Shown here: positions 33,727 to 41,748 of the stretch, in pieces
Numbering within the stretch: the first letter of the stretch is position 1
Layout: each line of letters opens with the position of its first letter
From: Aneurinibacillus terranovensis DSM 18919
GTDB lineage: Bacteria > Bacillota > Bacilli > Aneurinibacillales > Aneurinibacillaceae
Length of the DNA stretch: 64,000 bases
Direction of reading: 5' to 3'
NCBI RefSeq assembly: GCF_000430625.1
Contig: NZ_AUMJ01000035.1
Location: forward strand, 1 to 64,000
Position numbers and translations under genes: made by a program
The notes under the pieces: model-generated
Database searches by the model: none
Told to the model about the DNA's origin: nothing
What the model saw: the letters and a program-made list of their open reading frames with translations, nothing else

Positions 33727-34791
33727 ATGATTAAGCGATACCTCATTCATACCAAGACTTCCATCGATCAGGCCCGTGAAACATGTATTAAGCACGGTGG
33801 TGTTCATATTCTTCATTGCCATAAATATTTTCCTTTCATTGTTGCGGAAATCGAAAATATGAAAAACTTAAAAAATCATCCTTGTATTTCTCATATTGAG
33901 GAAGATGTCCATATTCGTGTTCATAAAACTCATACACATGCAGGAAATCAGGTGGCTTTGAATGTTCCATGGAATATTGAAGTAATCAAAGCCCCTTTAG
34001 TGTGGCCAAAAAGCCAGGGAAGCGGAATCAGGGTAGGCGTATTGGACACAGGAATTGATTATACCCACCCGGCACTGCGCGGGCGGGTCGCCGGGGGATA
34101 CAATATTATCGCGCAAAACCGTAATTTTAGAGATGATAACGGGCACGGAACCCACATTGCAGGAACAATTGCTTCAGCCAACGCAAGAGCCGGCTTATTT
34201 GGTGTCGCCCCCCTCGCATCACTATACGGAATTAAAGTAATGGATCATAATGGAAGCGGAAGAGTCAGTGATACCATTAAAGGAATTGAATGGGCGATCG
34301 ATAATAAAATTCAAGTGCTGAATATGAGCCTTGGCAGTAGTAAATATAGCCAGGCTTTTGAACAGGCTACACGGATGGCCTTCCAGCGAGGGGTTATCAT
34401 GGTGGCTTCCGCTGGAAATGAAGGAAAGCGGGACCGCATCGTAAACAACATTGACTACCCGGCGCGATTCCCCTGGGTAATTTCCGTCGGAGCTGTCGAC
34501 CGCAACATGAAGAGGGCTTCTTTCTCAAGCACAGGCAACCGACTCGATATCATGGCCCCCGGTGTGGACATTCGAAGTACATGGTTAGGAGGCGGCTATA
34601 AAACGGAGAGCGGAACGTCTATGTCAGCAGCTCATGTTAGCGGTAGCGCCGCTCTTCTCATGAGTCTTCATCCAAACATGCAGTCATCCATGGCCAAAAG
34701 ATATTTTATGCAATTACAAAGTAGGATGGGGGCATTGCGCGAATATGGTCATGGAGTGCTTAATCTTACCCCTCTCTCTAGAGGAAGGTGA
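33727..34791 (+). CDS. Subtilisin-family serine protease without signal peptide
   Basis: S8 peptidase of 354 residues with the complete catalytic triad: Asp in VGVLDTGID, His in NGHGTHIAGT and Ser in SGTSMSAAHVSG, plus the oxyanion Asn in ASAGNEG. Residues 1-80 look like an I9-type prodomain (YLIHTKTSID, ending HPCISHIEEDVHIR), but no signal peptide precedes it. So it is either intracellular, like IspA, or exported/assembled in the developing spore, which the neighbouring spore-type genes favour. It is followed after nine bases by a methyltransferase. AAAGGAG precedes the start. Confidence 0.92.
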   Translation: MIKRYLIHTKTSIDQARETCIKHGGVHILHCHKYFPFIVAEIENMKNLKNHPCISHIEEDVHIRVHKTHTHAGNQVALNVPWNIEVIKAPLVWPKSQGSGIRVGVLDTGIDYTHPALRGRVAGGYNIIAQNRNFRDDNGHGTHIAGTIASANARAGLFGVAPLASLYGIKVMDHNGSGRVSDTIKGIEWAIDNKIQVLNMSLGSSKYSQAFEQATRMAFQRGVIMVASAGNEGKRDRIVNNIDYPARFPWVISVGAVDRNMKRASFSSTGNRLDIMAPGVDIRSTWLGGGYKTESGTSMSAAHVSGSAALLMSLHPNMQSSMAKRYFMQLQSRMGALREYGHGVLNLTPLSRGR

Positions 34792-34800
34792 GAGATTGTA

Positions 34801-35511
34801 ATGACTAGTAATTATTTGAAATTGTTGACCAGATTAGGGAAAGGTTCCTTCCACCCGGGCGGATTCGCCTACACCCAGAAGGTTCTGGCATCGCTGGCAT
34901 TGCCTCCTGGAACAAGGGTACTGGATGCGGGATGCGGCTATGGGGAGACGAGTACGTATCTAGCCTCCAAGTACAAATGTATGGTAACCGGCATTGATTT
35001 TCAGCACGCGATGATTCATTCCGCAAAAAATTTAGCCGCAAAAAAACAGGTCACGAAAGAAACTCAGTTTTTGGTCGCCGATATTACGCAGATTCCCTTC
35101 AACCACTATTCCTTCGATATGGTTCTATCCGAATCGGTCCTTTTTTTCGTCCCAATAAAAGCCACGCTAAAAGAGGTTAACCGGGTGTTGCGCCCAGGCG
35201 GAAAATTTATTGCGATTGAAACGGTAACTTCGAACAGGATGCCCACATCCCTTCGGAAAGAAGTTCAGGATTTTTACGGAATTAAATCGCTTCATTCTGC
35301 ACGGGAAATGGCTACCTATCTGTACAGCGCAGGATTTTCCAAGGTTACCCACTCGACGGTCCGTTCTTTTGTACCCACTTCAACAATGGATCCGCTATCC
35401 AAACAAATCTATTTAACACCGCAAGAGTGGAAACTGCTTATGGACAATAACCAGCTGCTGCTAAAAAGTTCACCCTACCTCGGCTTTACATGTTTTGAGG
35501 CTACAAAATAA
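34801..35511 (+). CDS. Class I SAM-dependent methyltransferase
   Basis: A 236-residue methyltransferase of the UbiE/small-molecule kind. The SAM-binding motif is LDAGCGYGETSTYLA, followed by GIDFQHAMI and an NHYSFDMVLSESVLF stretch, then NRVLRPGGKFIAIE. It starts nine bases after the subtilisin stop (GAGATTGTA as weak ribosome site), so it is translated with it. No substrate can be named. The pairing of a protease and a methyltransferase invites the idea of peptide modification, but no small precursor gene is next to it. Confidence 0.88.
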   Translation: MTSNYLKLLTRLGKGSFHPGGFAYTQKVLASLALPPGTRVLDAGCGYGETSTYLASKYKCMVTGIDFQHAMIHSAKNLAAKKQVTKETQFLVADITQIPFNHYSFDMVLSESVLFFVPIKATLKEVNRVLRPGGKFIAIETVTSNRMPTSLRKEVQDFYGIKSLHSAREMATYLYSAGFSKVTHSTVRSFVPTSTMDPLSKQIYLTPQEWKLLMDNNQLLLKSSPYLGFTCFEATK

Positions 35512-35514
35512 ACA

Positions 35515-35544
35515 GCAAAAGAGCTCGTAATTGAGCTCTTTTGC
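35515..35544. terminator. Bidirectional terminator
   Basis: GCAAAAGAGCTC (35515-35526) pairs with GAGCTCTTTTGC (35533-35544), shared by the methyltransferase and the convergent hsp20 gene. Confidence 0.9.
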
Positions 35545-35546
35545 CG

Positions 35547-35921
35547 TTATTCTACCGTGACAAACCGGCGAACATGCCGCTTCACTTCAGGCCGCTTCAC
35601 TTCTCCTGCTTTCCGCTTGGGGATTTGGATGGTGAGAATTCCATCCTTATAAGCGGCTTTCATGTCTTGTTCTTTCACATCTGTCGGGTACGGAATAATG
35701 CGTTCCATATACTTTTCATCCCGTTCCAGATGGTAGTGGATCTCTGTTTTCTTTTCTACTTCTACTCTGCGTTTAGCTGCTATACGTAAAGCTTTATCTA
35801 GAATTTCAACCTCTATTTCTTCCCGCTTAAAACCGGGCAGCTTCGCTGCTATCAATACCTCTGATTCCTGGACATCAATTTTAACGACGAGCGAATCTAA
35901 ATTATCAAACAAGTTTATCAC
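35547..35921 (-). CDS. Hsp20 / alpha-crystallin small heat-shock protein
   Basis: A 124-residue ATP-independent chaperone. The alpha-crystallin domain spans residues ~13-110: VVKIDVQESEVLIAAKLPGF, KREEIEVEILDKALRI, HYHLERDEKYMERIIPYP, and the final AAYKDGILTIQIPKRK strand with the dimerising IxI-type tail. GGAGGGGTGAT precedes the start 35921. In bacilli such proteins are often spore-associated (CotM, CotP); the neighbours here are spore-type. Confidence 0.92.
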   Translation of the reverse strand: MINLFDNLDSLVVKIDVQESEVLIAAKLPGFKREEIEVEILDKALRIAAKRRVEVEKKTEIHYHLERDEKYMERIIPYPTDVKEQDMKAAYKDGILTIQIPKRKAGEVKRPEVKRHVRRFVTVE

Positions 35922-36026
35922 CCCTCCCCTTTGATGACTCTACACCTACAATATGTATATCTGTACATTCGTGTATGGGCAAAAGCCCTGTTTATGTATT
36001 TTGGGCAAAAATTGTAAAGAAAATTT

Positions 36027-36067
36027 GGCTAGCGCAGGCCAAAGGCGCAGGCGTTAGCCTTAGTTGT
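36027..36067 (+). repeat. Dispersed REP-like palindrome, copy A
   Basis: The sequence GGCTAGCGCAGGCCAAAGGC followed by GCAGGCGTTAGCCTTAGTTGT can fold as a hairpin (GGCTAACGC/GCGTTAGCC-type arms). Copies B (41464-41505, inverted) and C (51957-52000) share the core GCGCAAGCGATAGCCTTA, and copy C also shares the flank TAAAGAAAA-TTGG. See the finding on this family. Confidence 0.7.
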
Positions 36068-36069
36068 AC

Positions 36070-36204
36070 TCACATTTTCTTTTTGATTTCACTTTTGCTT
36101 ACACCGAATTTTTCGGCTACGGAAGACACTGCGTTTTCTTTCGTAAAGCCGGCTTTAATTAATCTAAAAACATAGGCGATAATTTGAATCCAATTGATCC
36201 CCAA
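36070..36204 (-). CDS. 44-residue helix-turn-helix-like small protein
   Basis: TTG 36204 (with GGAGGGG six bases upstream) opens MGINWIQIIAYVFRLIKAGF, then TKENAVSSVAEKFGVSKSEI and KKKM. The second half reads like one helix-turn-helix (AVSSVAEKFGVSKSEIKKK), the first like an amphipathic helix. It lies directly after REP copy A. Unrecognised; possibly a tiny regulator or a spore protein. Confidence 0.68.
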   Translation of the reverse strand: MGINWIQIIAYVFRLIKAGFTKENAVSSVAEKFGVSKSEIKKKM

Positions 36205-36237
36205 TTAAATCCCCTCCTCCCAACATCACTGTTGCTT

Positions 36238-36909
36238 CTATTGATAGATTTTTTCGTGAGAGCGTGAAATGTCTTTATGTCCTATATCAGTTGGATGCGG
36301 GTCCCGAATCTTCTCACTGAAGTGAGTTTTTACACAAACTTTCCAGGTTCCGTGTTTGACTCTTCCTTTAAAATCGTTGTATACATCTGCAATCTTATAG
36401 TTGTAGTTCGCTATGAGTGTTTGGTCCCGTATTTCTGCATTAATCTGGTGAATATAGTTATTGGCTACTTTATAATTTTCGTCGTCACCTTTAAACGGAT
36501 TATAAATCGTCATGGTATAAATTTTTGCGTTTGATTTTATCCCCTGCCGAATCTCATGGAGGATTTTCAACCAATCCTTTTTAAAGTTCACCACTCCGGT
36601 ATTTGCACGGGAATCAGAGATGGAATAATAATTTGCCCGCGCACCGACGAGCAGATTGTTTCCACCGATACTAATCGTTATGACTTCAGCATTTTTTACG
36701 GCATATCGGGTAATCGGGTCAAATTTCAGCTGAGCGAGCAAAACTGAACTTTTTATACCTGAAATAGCCCGGTTGCTCAGATGAATATCCCCATGTTTTT
36801 TTTGCAGAAAATCACGAAAAAAATATACATATCCATACTGTTTCGTTGCCCCTATTCCCCGTGCAATGGAGTCGCCCAAGGCTGTATACCTTAGCTTACG
36901 ACCGGGCAT
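36238..36909 (-). CDS. GDSL/SGNH hydrolase, no signal peptide
   Basis: A 223-residue esterase or lipase-like enzyme of the SGNH superfamily. Ser lies in ALGDSIARG near residue 13, Gly in NRAISGIKS, Asn in SIGGNNLL, and the Asp/His pair in DPHPTDIGHKDI near the C-terminus. These four blocks make a complete active site. It acts on an ester, possibly in the spore wall or lipids. No export signal. GGAGGCGG precedes ATG 36909. Related bacillar proteins are often spore-associated (LipC is a coat/germination lipase), which fits the cluster, by inference. Confidence 0.88.
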   Translation of the reverse strand: MPGRKLRYTALGDSIARGIGATKQYGYVYFFRDFLQKKHGDIHLSNRAISGIKSSVLLAQLKFDPITRYAVKNAEVITISIGGNNLLVGARANYYSISDSRANTGVVNFKKDWLKILHEIRQGIKSNAKIYTMTIYNPFKGDDENYKVANNYIHQINAEIRDQTLIANYNYKIADVYNDFKGRVKHGTWKVCVKTHFSEKIRDPHPTDIGHKDISRSHEKIYQ

Positions 36910-37044
36910 GAAACCGCCTCCTCCTTCACCTCTCTATACCAAAATATTCAAGCTTTTCACACGTTGTATAAACACCGGCCTTTGAAAATAAAAAAACGCG
37001 AATACCTACGTATGTCATGTTATAGCTGTGCACCAATATGAAAA

Positions 37045-37072
37045 GAAGCAGCAGGACGAATCCTGCTGCTTC
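37045..37072 (-). terminator. Terminator of the DUF3900 gene, UUCG loop
   Basis: GAAGCAGCAGGA and TCCTGCTGCTTC form a perfect 12-bp stem (37045-37056 with 37061-37072), closed on the minus strand by TTCG, and followed by TTTT. Confidence 0.85.
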
Positions 37073-37124
37073 TACTTTTTAATCCAGTTTGTGAAATAGC
37101 GGAATGGCTATGATTCTGTGTGAT

Positions 37125-38219
37125 TTAGAACGGGAGTGCATCGTCAGACACAGTGAGTCGCTGCTTTCGTTCGATTTTTTCGAGCACATCCTGCATCTGG
37201 TCGGGCCGCAATAGTTCAACTGGGGATACCCCCTTCTCAAACTGAAAATGGTCTCCCTCAATCAGCAGCACATACCGGTCCCCCAACCTGGCAATGTGAA
37301 TGCATTCCCCGAAATCGGCAAGCAGGCCTTTAACCGAAACATGGTCGAGCTTTAACTTCATCTCTAAATCCGGCTTCTGTTCAACAAGGACCGCATTCGC
37401 TTCCATCACTTGCTCGGTCCCCCACTTCTCCTGCAAATTACGCTGGGGACTGGCCGCCCAGATCTCCATTTCTTCCTCTTCTTTCGTGCGGATGTCGCTG
37501 TTTTCCTCGGTCGTTGCCACAATATGCTCCTGTACCATAGTTAACACCTGACGGTTCATAATTTCAGGGACTGATTTTTCATAGGTGACAAACTTGAGAA
37601 AGTCTTCGAAATAGCGGGCATGGGAAGACTGGTGAATTTTTAATTCCCACTCTTCAACCATTCCCTCCTCAGGCATATACGGATACTGGATGGACTTTAT
37701 GTTTTTCGCATTGATGGCCATTTCAACCTGGCGTATCAAGCGCCGTTCATCGGCAATCGTGGCGATTTTTTGTTCAAAGTCGCACTTTAATACAAATAAA
37801 AAGGGGTCGTCGAAATACTGATTTAACTTGGCCCGGATCACAATGAGCGCCCCACCCCGTATCGCGTTCGTGTCCATGTAAGCTCTGACTAATTCTTCAC
37901 TGTTTGACTGGAAGTCCGCTTTGTCGGTGGATCGTAAAATCCTGCTGAACAGGTTATAGTTTGGATTGCTTTCGAGTCCAAATCCTGGTTCTGCCATAAA
38001 GCGGCCAATCTTTGTCGGCACCTGTTCGGTTTTTGGGTGCCGTTCTACTTTTCTCTTCGCAATCCGCATAAGTTCTCCTTCGAGGAAGGAATGAATCTCA
38101 CTGTCGGGGTAACTCACTTCATCGAGTGTCTGGTAATGCTTATACGATTTCTCGGGGTTGGCCCCCTGGCCTTCTACCCGAATCACAAAAAAGGATAAAT
38201 ATTGAATGATAAAATCCAT
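37125..38219 (-). CDS. DUF3900 protein
   Basis: A 364-residue cytoplasmic protein that I place in DUF3900 on overall sequence (MDFIIQYLSFFVIRVEGQG at the start, GGALIVIRAKLNQYFDDPFLFVLKCDFEQ in the middle, and SVKGLLADFGECIHIARLGDRYVLLIEGDHFQFEKG towards the end). The middle resembles nucleoid-associated NdpA/YejK proteins, a link I cannot confirm here. No signal or membrane segment. It ends at a strong terminator; the aspartokinase gene ends 30 bases upstream of it on the same strand, so the two may be co-transcribed. Confidence 0.72.
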   Translation of the reverse strand: MDFIIQYLSFFVIRVEGQGANPEKSYKHYQTLDEVSYPDSEIHSFLEGELMRIAKRKVERHPKTEQVPTKIGRFMAEPGFGLESNPNYNLFSRILRSTDKADFQSNSEELVRAYMDTNAIRGGALIVIRAKLNQYFDDPFLFVLKCDFEQKIATIADERRLIRQVEMAINAKNIKSIQYPYMPEEGMVEEWELKIHQSSHARYFEDFLKFVTYEKSVPEIMNRQVLTMVQEHIVATTEENSDIRTKEEEEMEIWAASPQRNLQEKWGTEQVMEANAVLVEQKPDLEMKLKLDHVSVKGLLADFGECIHIARLGDRYVLLIEGDHFQFEKGVSPVELLRPDQMQDVLEKIERKQRLTVSDDALPF

Positions 38220-38249
38220 AACGGTTATAACAGCTCCTCTAATTCACTG

Positions 38250-39611
38250 TTATACCCTGACCGGTACAAAAAACTCATCATACAGCGCTGCCACCGCTTT
38301 TTCTGCATTAACCGCTTTAACGCCGAACATCATGCTCACTTCGGATGAACCCTGGTTAATCATTTCAATGTTTACCCGCGCCTTTGCCAGGGCTCCGGTT
38401 GCGCGCGCCGTCGTTCCCACATTATGGCGCATTCCTTCTCCTACGACCATAATCATAGCCAGATTATGCTCCACCACAACATCTTCCGCGGCAAGCTCAT
38501 CTCTAATCCTTGCTATAATGCGGGCTTCCTTTTCCACATCCAATTGGTCCTGCCGGAGAATAATCGTCACATCGTCGATCCCGGACGGCATATGTTCATA
38601 AGAAATGCCTTCGTCTTCCAAAATGTGAAGCATTCTTCTGCCAAACCCAACTTCGCGATTCATTAAATATTTCCGTACATAAATACTGCAAAACCCGCTA
38701 TCGCTCGCGATGCCTACCACAGGATTGGCTGAACTTCTTCTCTCAAACACGATCATCGTCCCGGGAGCCATTGGATTATTCGTATTTTTAACGCAGACAG
38801 GTATACCCGCGCTGAAAGCAGGATACAGTGCTTCATCGTGAAACACAGAAAAACCGGCGTAGGAAAGTTCCCGCATCTCCCGGTACGTTAACTCCTTAAT
38901 TTCCTGCGGATGGTCAACCACATTGGGGTTGGCGGAAAATACCGAGTCCACATCGGTAAAATTCTCATACAGCTCGGCTTTGATGGCAGCAGCGAGAATC
39001 GACCCGGTAATATCCGACCCGCCGCGTGGCAGTGTAACGAGTGTGCCGTCAGGTGAGTAGCCAAAAAATCCCGGGAAAATCAAAATTCCCGACCTGTCAC
39101 GCAAGCTTTTAAGATTGTCATACGATTGCGGAAGAACCTGGGCGTTACCGTACTCGTCGCTCAGCATAAGCCCGGCGTCTTTCGGGTTTATGTAATGAGC
39201 GTCCACCCCTTTGCTTGCCAGAAAACGGGCCACCAGTTTTGCGTTGTTATCTTCCCCGCTTGCTTTAATGGCATCCATAAAACGTTCAGGATTGCTTGTG
39301 TTAGCGCTCAGTCTTTCTCTTATATCCGATTCAATTAAGCTTACGATTGCAGAATTAAGCTCAAGACCTTGGGCAATCTCCCGGTAGCGGTTGACCACAG
39401 CTTCGAGCTCCTTCGCGGTGTCCTCATTTTTGAGGTGGCATTCTGCCAAAGCAATTAACAGGTCGGTTACTTTCGTGTCATCTTTGGATCGCTTGCCCGG
39501 AGCCGAGACGACGATCAACCGGCGCTCTGGGTCCGCCAGAATAATATCACAAACTTTACGGATTTGTTCAGCGCTTGCTAAAGACGTTCCCCCAAATTTT
39601 GCAACTTTCAT
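38250..39611 (-). CDS. Aspartate kinase (AKIII, YclM type)
   Basis: ATP-dependent aspartokinase, first step to lysine, threonine and methionine and, in spore-formers, to dipicolinate. Residues 1-290 hold the kinase part (KVAKFGGTSLAS, GRGGSDITGS, and the FTDVDSVFSANP substrate loop); the rest carries two ACT domains (ISYEHMPSGIDDVTIIL and MIMVVGEGMRHNVGTTARA). Length of ~453 residues and build match the monofunctional threonine-sensitive B. subtilis enzyme III rather than the overlapping alpha/beta enzymes. The start at 39611 has GGAGGGTA before it; the frame extends 13 codons upstream. No T-box or lysine riboswitch is visible in front. Confidence 0.92.
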   Translation of the reverse strand: MKVAKFGGTSLASAEQIRKVCDIILADPERRLIVVSAPGKRSKDDTKVTDLLIALAECHLKNEDTAKELEAVVNRYREIAQGLELNSAIVSLIESDIRERLSANTSNPERFMDAIKASGEDNNAKLVARFLASKGVDAHYINPKDAGLMLSDEYGNAQVLPQSYDNLKSLRDRSGILIFPGFFGYSPDGTLVTLPRGGSDITGSILAAAIKAELYENFTDVDSVFSANPNVVDHPQEIKELTYREMRELSYAGFSVFHDEALYPAFSAGIPVCVKNTNNPMAPGTMIVFERRSSANPVVGIASDSGFCSIYVRKYLMNREVGFGRRMLHILEDEGISYEHMPSGIDDVTIILRQDQLDVEKEARIIARIRDELAAEDVVVEHNLAMIMVVGEGMRHNVGTTARATGALAKARVNIEMINQGSSEVSMMFGVKAVNAEKAVAALYDEFFVPVRV

Positions 39612-39770
39612 CGTGTTATACCCTCCAACCGTGGTGCGTGTTCCACTCATAATTTCCCCAGGTTTCCTTAGGCTGTGCAGTAAAGAAACCCTCTCGATTT
39701 TATATATAGTGGAAGCATACCATAAAATCGTTCGATTGAATGCACCGGATCGGTTATTTTTATAAATATC

Positions 39771-40421
39771 TTACAGCTGAATGCGGCCAGATATCGCTTC
39801 GCCCTTTAACGCCTGGTTCGCCAGCTGGTGCGCTTCCTTGTTTTCGTTGCGGGAAATTGCTTCGTAGTGCGGAACTATTCCAAGTTCCTTTATTTTTTGT
39901 TCGATGCGGTCAACCCAGCGGCTCACCTCGCCAAAGCTGGGCCACTCCCCGCTTAGCTGATTGATAACAACCTGGGAATCCCCACGGAACGTAACAGGTA
40001 TATGGTGAACACCCAACTCCTCCAGTTCACGAATAATGAGCCAGAAAGCAGCGAATTCAGCTTCATTGTTAGACCCGATTTGTTCAAAATACGCGTTTTT
40101 CCGGATGCGGTACGACTTACCGTCCTGTTCAAAATATATGACTGCGCCAAGTCCTGCCGTCTGATCTTCTTTGTGAAATCCTCCGTCAAAATATGCCACC
40201 ACGTTATGCGGCTCGGTTTCCACTGATTTTATATATTTTTCAAGTTCTTTTTTCGTCCAGCCGATTCCGGACTCATCGATAAAAGTCAGGGACGTGACCC
40301 GGCCCGTTTTTTCCATATCCCGAACCAGCAGCAACGCTTCTTCTGCCGAAAGCATTTCTGACGTCATCTGGACGCTTTTTCCTTTATTCGCACAGTATGT
40401 CCACTCAATAAGTACATTCAT
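39771..40421 (-). CDS. RNase H-like domain protein
   Basis: A 216-residue protein. Residues ~1-75 are a helical N-terminal part of no clear family. Residues 80-210 form an RNase HI fold with the acid residues in VAYFDGGFHK, SNNEAEFAAFWLII and FRGDSQVVINQL, and a late acid/His stretch. It may cut RNA in hybrids; the closest bacillar relatives are YpdQ/YpeP-type reverse-transcriptase-like RNase H proteins, some of which lack activity. The start at 40421 (MNVLIEW) has GAGAAGGTG before it. Single gene. Confidence 0.83.
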   Translation of the reverse strand: MNVLIEWTYCANKGKSVQMTSEMLSAEEALLLVRDMEKTGRVTSLTFIDESGIGWTKKELEKYIKSVETEPHNVVAYFDGGFHKEDQTAGLGAVIYFEQDGKSYRIRKNAYFEQIGSNNEAEFAAFWLIIRELEELGVHHIPVTFRGDSQVVINQLSGEWPSFGEVSRWVDRIEQKIKELGIVPHYEAISRNENKEAHQLANQALKGEAISGRIQL

Positions 40422-40451
40422 CCGGCGTTCACCTTCTCTCAAGATTGGCAA

Positions 40452-40598
40452 GTTATAGTTACCATTCAGTATAAACGATTCTTTCCCATTTTACCTCCTG
40501 AGTTGATGTTTGCTCTGTATAACTTGATTGTTATATTCGCTTGCACTAAACAATCATTTCCGATAATCCGCTTATGTTTAATCAACCATTAAATATTG
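40452..40598. promoter_or_regulatory. Divergent region ahead of the RNase H gene and the RNA
   Basis: Holds the RNase H promoter on the minus strand. On the plus strand TATAAT (40599-40604) with a weak upstream -35 (GTTTAA near 40576) would start transcription near 40611. Confidence 0.45.
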
Positions 40599-40609
40599 TA
40601 TAATAAAGT

Positions 40610-40818
40610 GTGGAGTGTAAAATCTCAGTCCGGTTGGTAGTCCGGACGCATGCGTTGGCGAAAAATCCCGGTGCGTGTAAGTAGCCTTCCCCCCTCGGGA
40701 TGTCCGTCACTCTTATGTTTTTAGAGGGGGGACTAGCAACAACGAGATGATGCTGCCACTAAGTGTAAAAAACATAAAAACCCCGATTTCGGCTGAAAAA
40801 GATCGAAATCGGGGTTTT
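40610..40818 (+). ncRNA. Candidate structured small RNA (~205 nt)
   Basis: No protein is encoded. A TATAAT precedes and a strong terminator ends it. Pairings seen by eye: TCCCCCCTC (40688-40696) with GAGGGGGGA (40724-40732), perfect 9 bp; TTATGTTTTTA (40713-40723) with TAAAAAACATAA (40766-40777); ATCTC+AGTCC (40622-40631) with GGACT (40730-40734) and GAGAT (40744-40748); GTCCGG with CCGGAC; ACGCAT with GTGCGT. Some exclude each other, so it may switch. The last helix lies beside the terminator, as in riboswitches. No known class that I can name matches. Confidence 0.6.
40779..40818. terminator. Terminator of the structured RNA
   Basis: AACCCCGATTTCG (40779-40791) pairs with CGAAATCGGGGTT (40804-40816), followed by TTTT. 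On the minus strand it also ends the remnant at 40820. Confidence 0.92.
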
Positions 40819-40819
40819 A

Positions 40820-40942
40820 TCATTGGTTTTGCGTCTCCTGATCCGGCGGTGGCGATGCCGCAGTATTAACAGCAGCATTCGTGGTTGTATCGGTTACGTT
40901 CGACGTCACACCGGTAGTTCCTTCATCCAAAACCTGGTTCAA
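40820..40942 (-). pseudogene. Short Thr/Ala/Pro-rich gene remnant
   Basis: A minus-strand frame (TTG 40942) reads NQVLDEGTTGVTSNVTDTTT, then NAAVNTAASPPPDQETQNQ and stop. No ribosome site precedes it. It looks like the C-terminal tail of a lost gene using the shared terminator. Unidentified. Confidence 0.4.
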
Positions 40943-41033
40943 AAAAAAATTTCAACAAGTATCATAAAAAATCAAAAACGGCGAACAATAATTTACGGTA
41001 TCAAAAACAAAAATTTGTCTAGGAGGAATTTTC

Positions 41034-41366
41034 ATGCCAAACAGCGCTCTTTACCAACAATTGAACCAATGCATACAAATTGTGAGTCAGCTGATGCAAA
41101 GGGAGCAACAATCCGCTCAAATGTTCCAGCAGTCTCTACAACAAGAGCAGCAAAATGCAGTCACTCTGCAGCAGCTCGTCCAAAGAGAACGTGAAGCAGC
41201 GCAAATTGCCCAAACTGCGCTTCGCGACAGTCAAATGTTTATGCAAGAACTGCAGCGTGTTCTGCAGACGTGTCAACAGATGGAAGTGAATATGCGTGCA
41301 ATGGAACAGGTGGTAGCCAGTGCGGCTGCCGTCAATCCACAGGGATTCCAGTATCGTCAACACTAA
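41034..41366 (+). CDS. Gln-rich coiled-coil small protein
   Basis: A 110-residue protein, nearly all helix, with Gln making about a quarter of it (QQSAQMFQQSLQQEQQN, QREREAAQIAQTALRD). The heptad pattern of Leu, Met, Val and Ile suggests a coiled coil; the end (NPQGFQYRQH) is loose. AGGAGGAATTTT precedes ATG 41034. In spore-formers such proteins are often coat or crust components (glutamine can be crosslinked by transglutaminase), and the next gene remnant is CotF-like, so a spore role is a fair guess. Not recognised as a named family. Confidence 0.68.
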   Translation: MPNSALYQQLNQCIQIVSQLMQREQQSAQMFQQSLQQEQQNAVTLQQLVQREREAAQIAQTALRDSQMFMQELQRVLQTCQQMEVNMRAMEQVVASAAAVNPQGFQYRQH

Positions 41367-41376
41367 TAGTTACCTC

Positions 41377-41398
41377 CCTCCCGTTGTTTATCGGGAGG
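41377..41398 (+). terminator. Terminator after the coiled-coil gene
   Basis: CCTCCCG (41377-41383) pairs with CGGGAGG (41392-41398); a T-run comes only ten bases later, so a weak case. Confidence 0.5.
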
Positions 41399-41463
41399 CC
41401 TTTCCCGTTTTTCATTTTTCAGTGGTGCCGTCTCGCGGCATGGTTGTCTTTGTCTTTATACGC

Positions 41464-41505
41464 ACAGCTAAAGCTATCGCTTGCGCCTTTGGCCGGGCGT
41501 TAGGC
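41464..41505 (-). repeat. Dispersed REP-like palindrome, copy B (inverted)
   Basis: Read on the minus strand it gives GCCTAACGCCCGGCCAAAGG followed by CGCAAGCGATAGCTTTAGCTGT, which agrees with copy A at about 34 of 41 positions. It lies at the exact upstream edge of the CotF remnant, in place of that gene's 5' half. Confidence 0.7.
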
Positions 41506-41529
41506 ATGAACACGTGAACTGACCAGGTT

Positions 41530-41688
41530 ATTGTTGGTCGCGGCCAAGAGTTCCATGAACAGGTAAGCAAGTACATGATGGACAAAGGTTTCTACCACGC
41601 TAATGATATATCGGAACAGATAAAACTCGACCTGCAAAATTCAAATATAGCGTTAAATCTCCCGGATAAAAACACGTCCCTGTTTTAG
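41530..41688 (+). pseudogene. CotF-like spore coat protein, C-terminal remnant
   Basis: From 41530 the frame reads IVGRGQEFHEQVSKYMMDKG, then FYHANDISEQIKLDLQNSNI and ALNLPDKN before TAG. The GFYHAxD...LDLxNAxxAL pattern is that of CotF-family spore coat proteins. There is no start codon or ribosome site, and REP copy B lies where the N-terminal part should be. Confidence 0.7.
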
Positions 41689-41748
41689 ATGAACTGAGGC
41701 CGTGCGACCAACACGACCTCCCATCCGGCTTTCAATCTGCTTTCCAGC

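Noticed and set aside
39612-39770. Lysine riboswitch or T-box before the aspartokinase gene
   Set aside because: The upstream gap is only about 160 bases and has none of the conserved cores.
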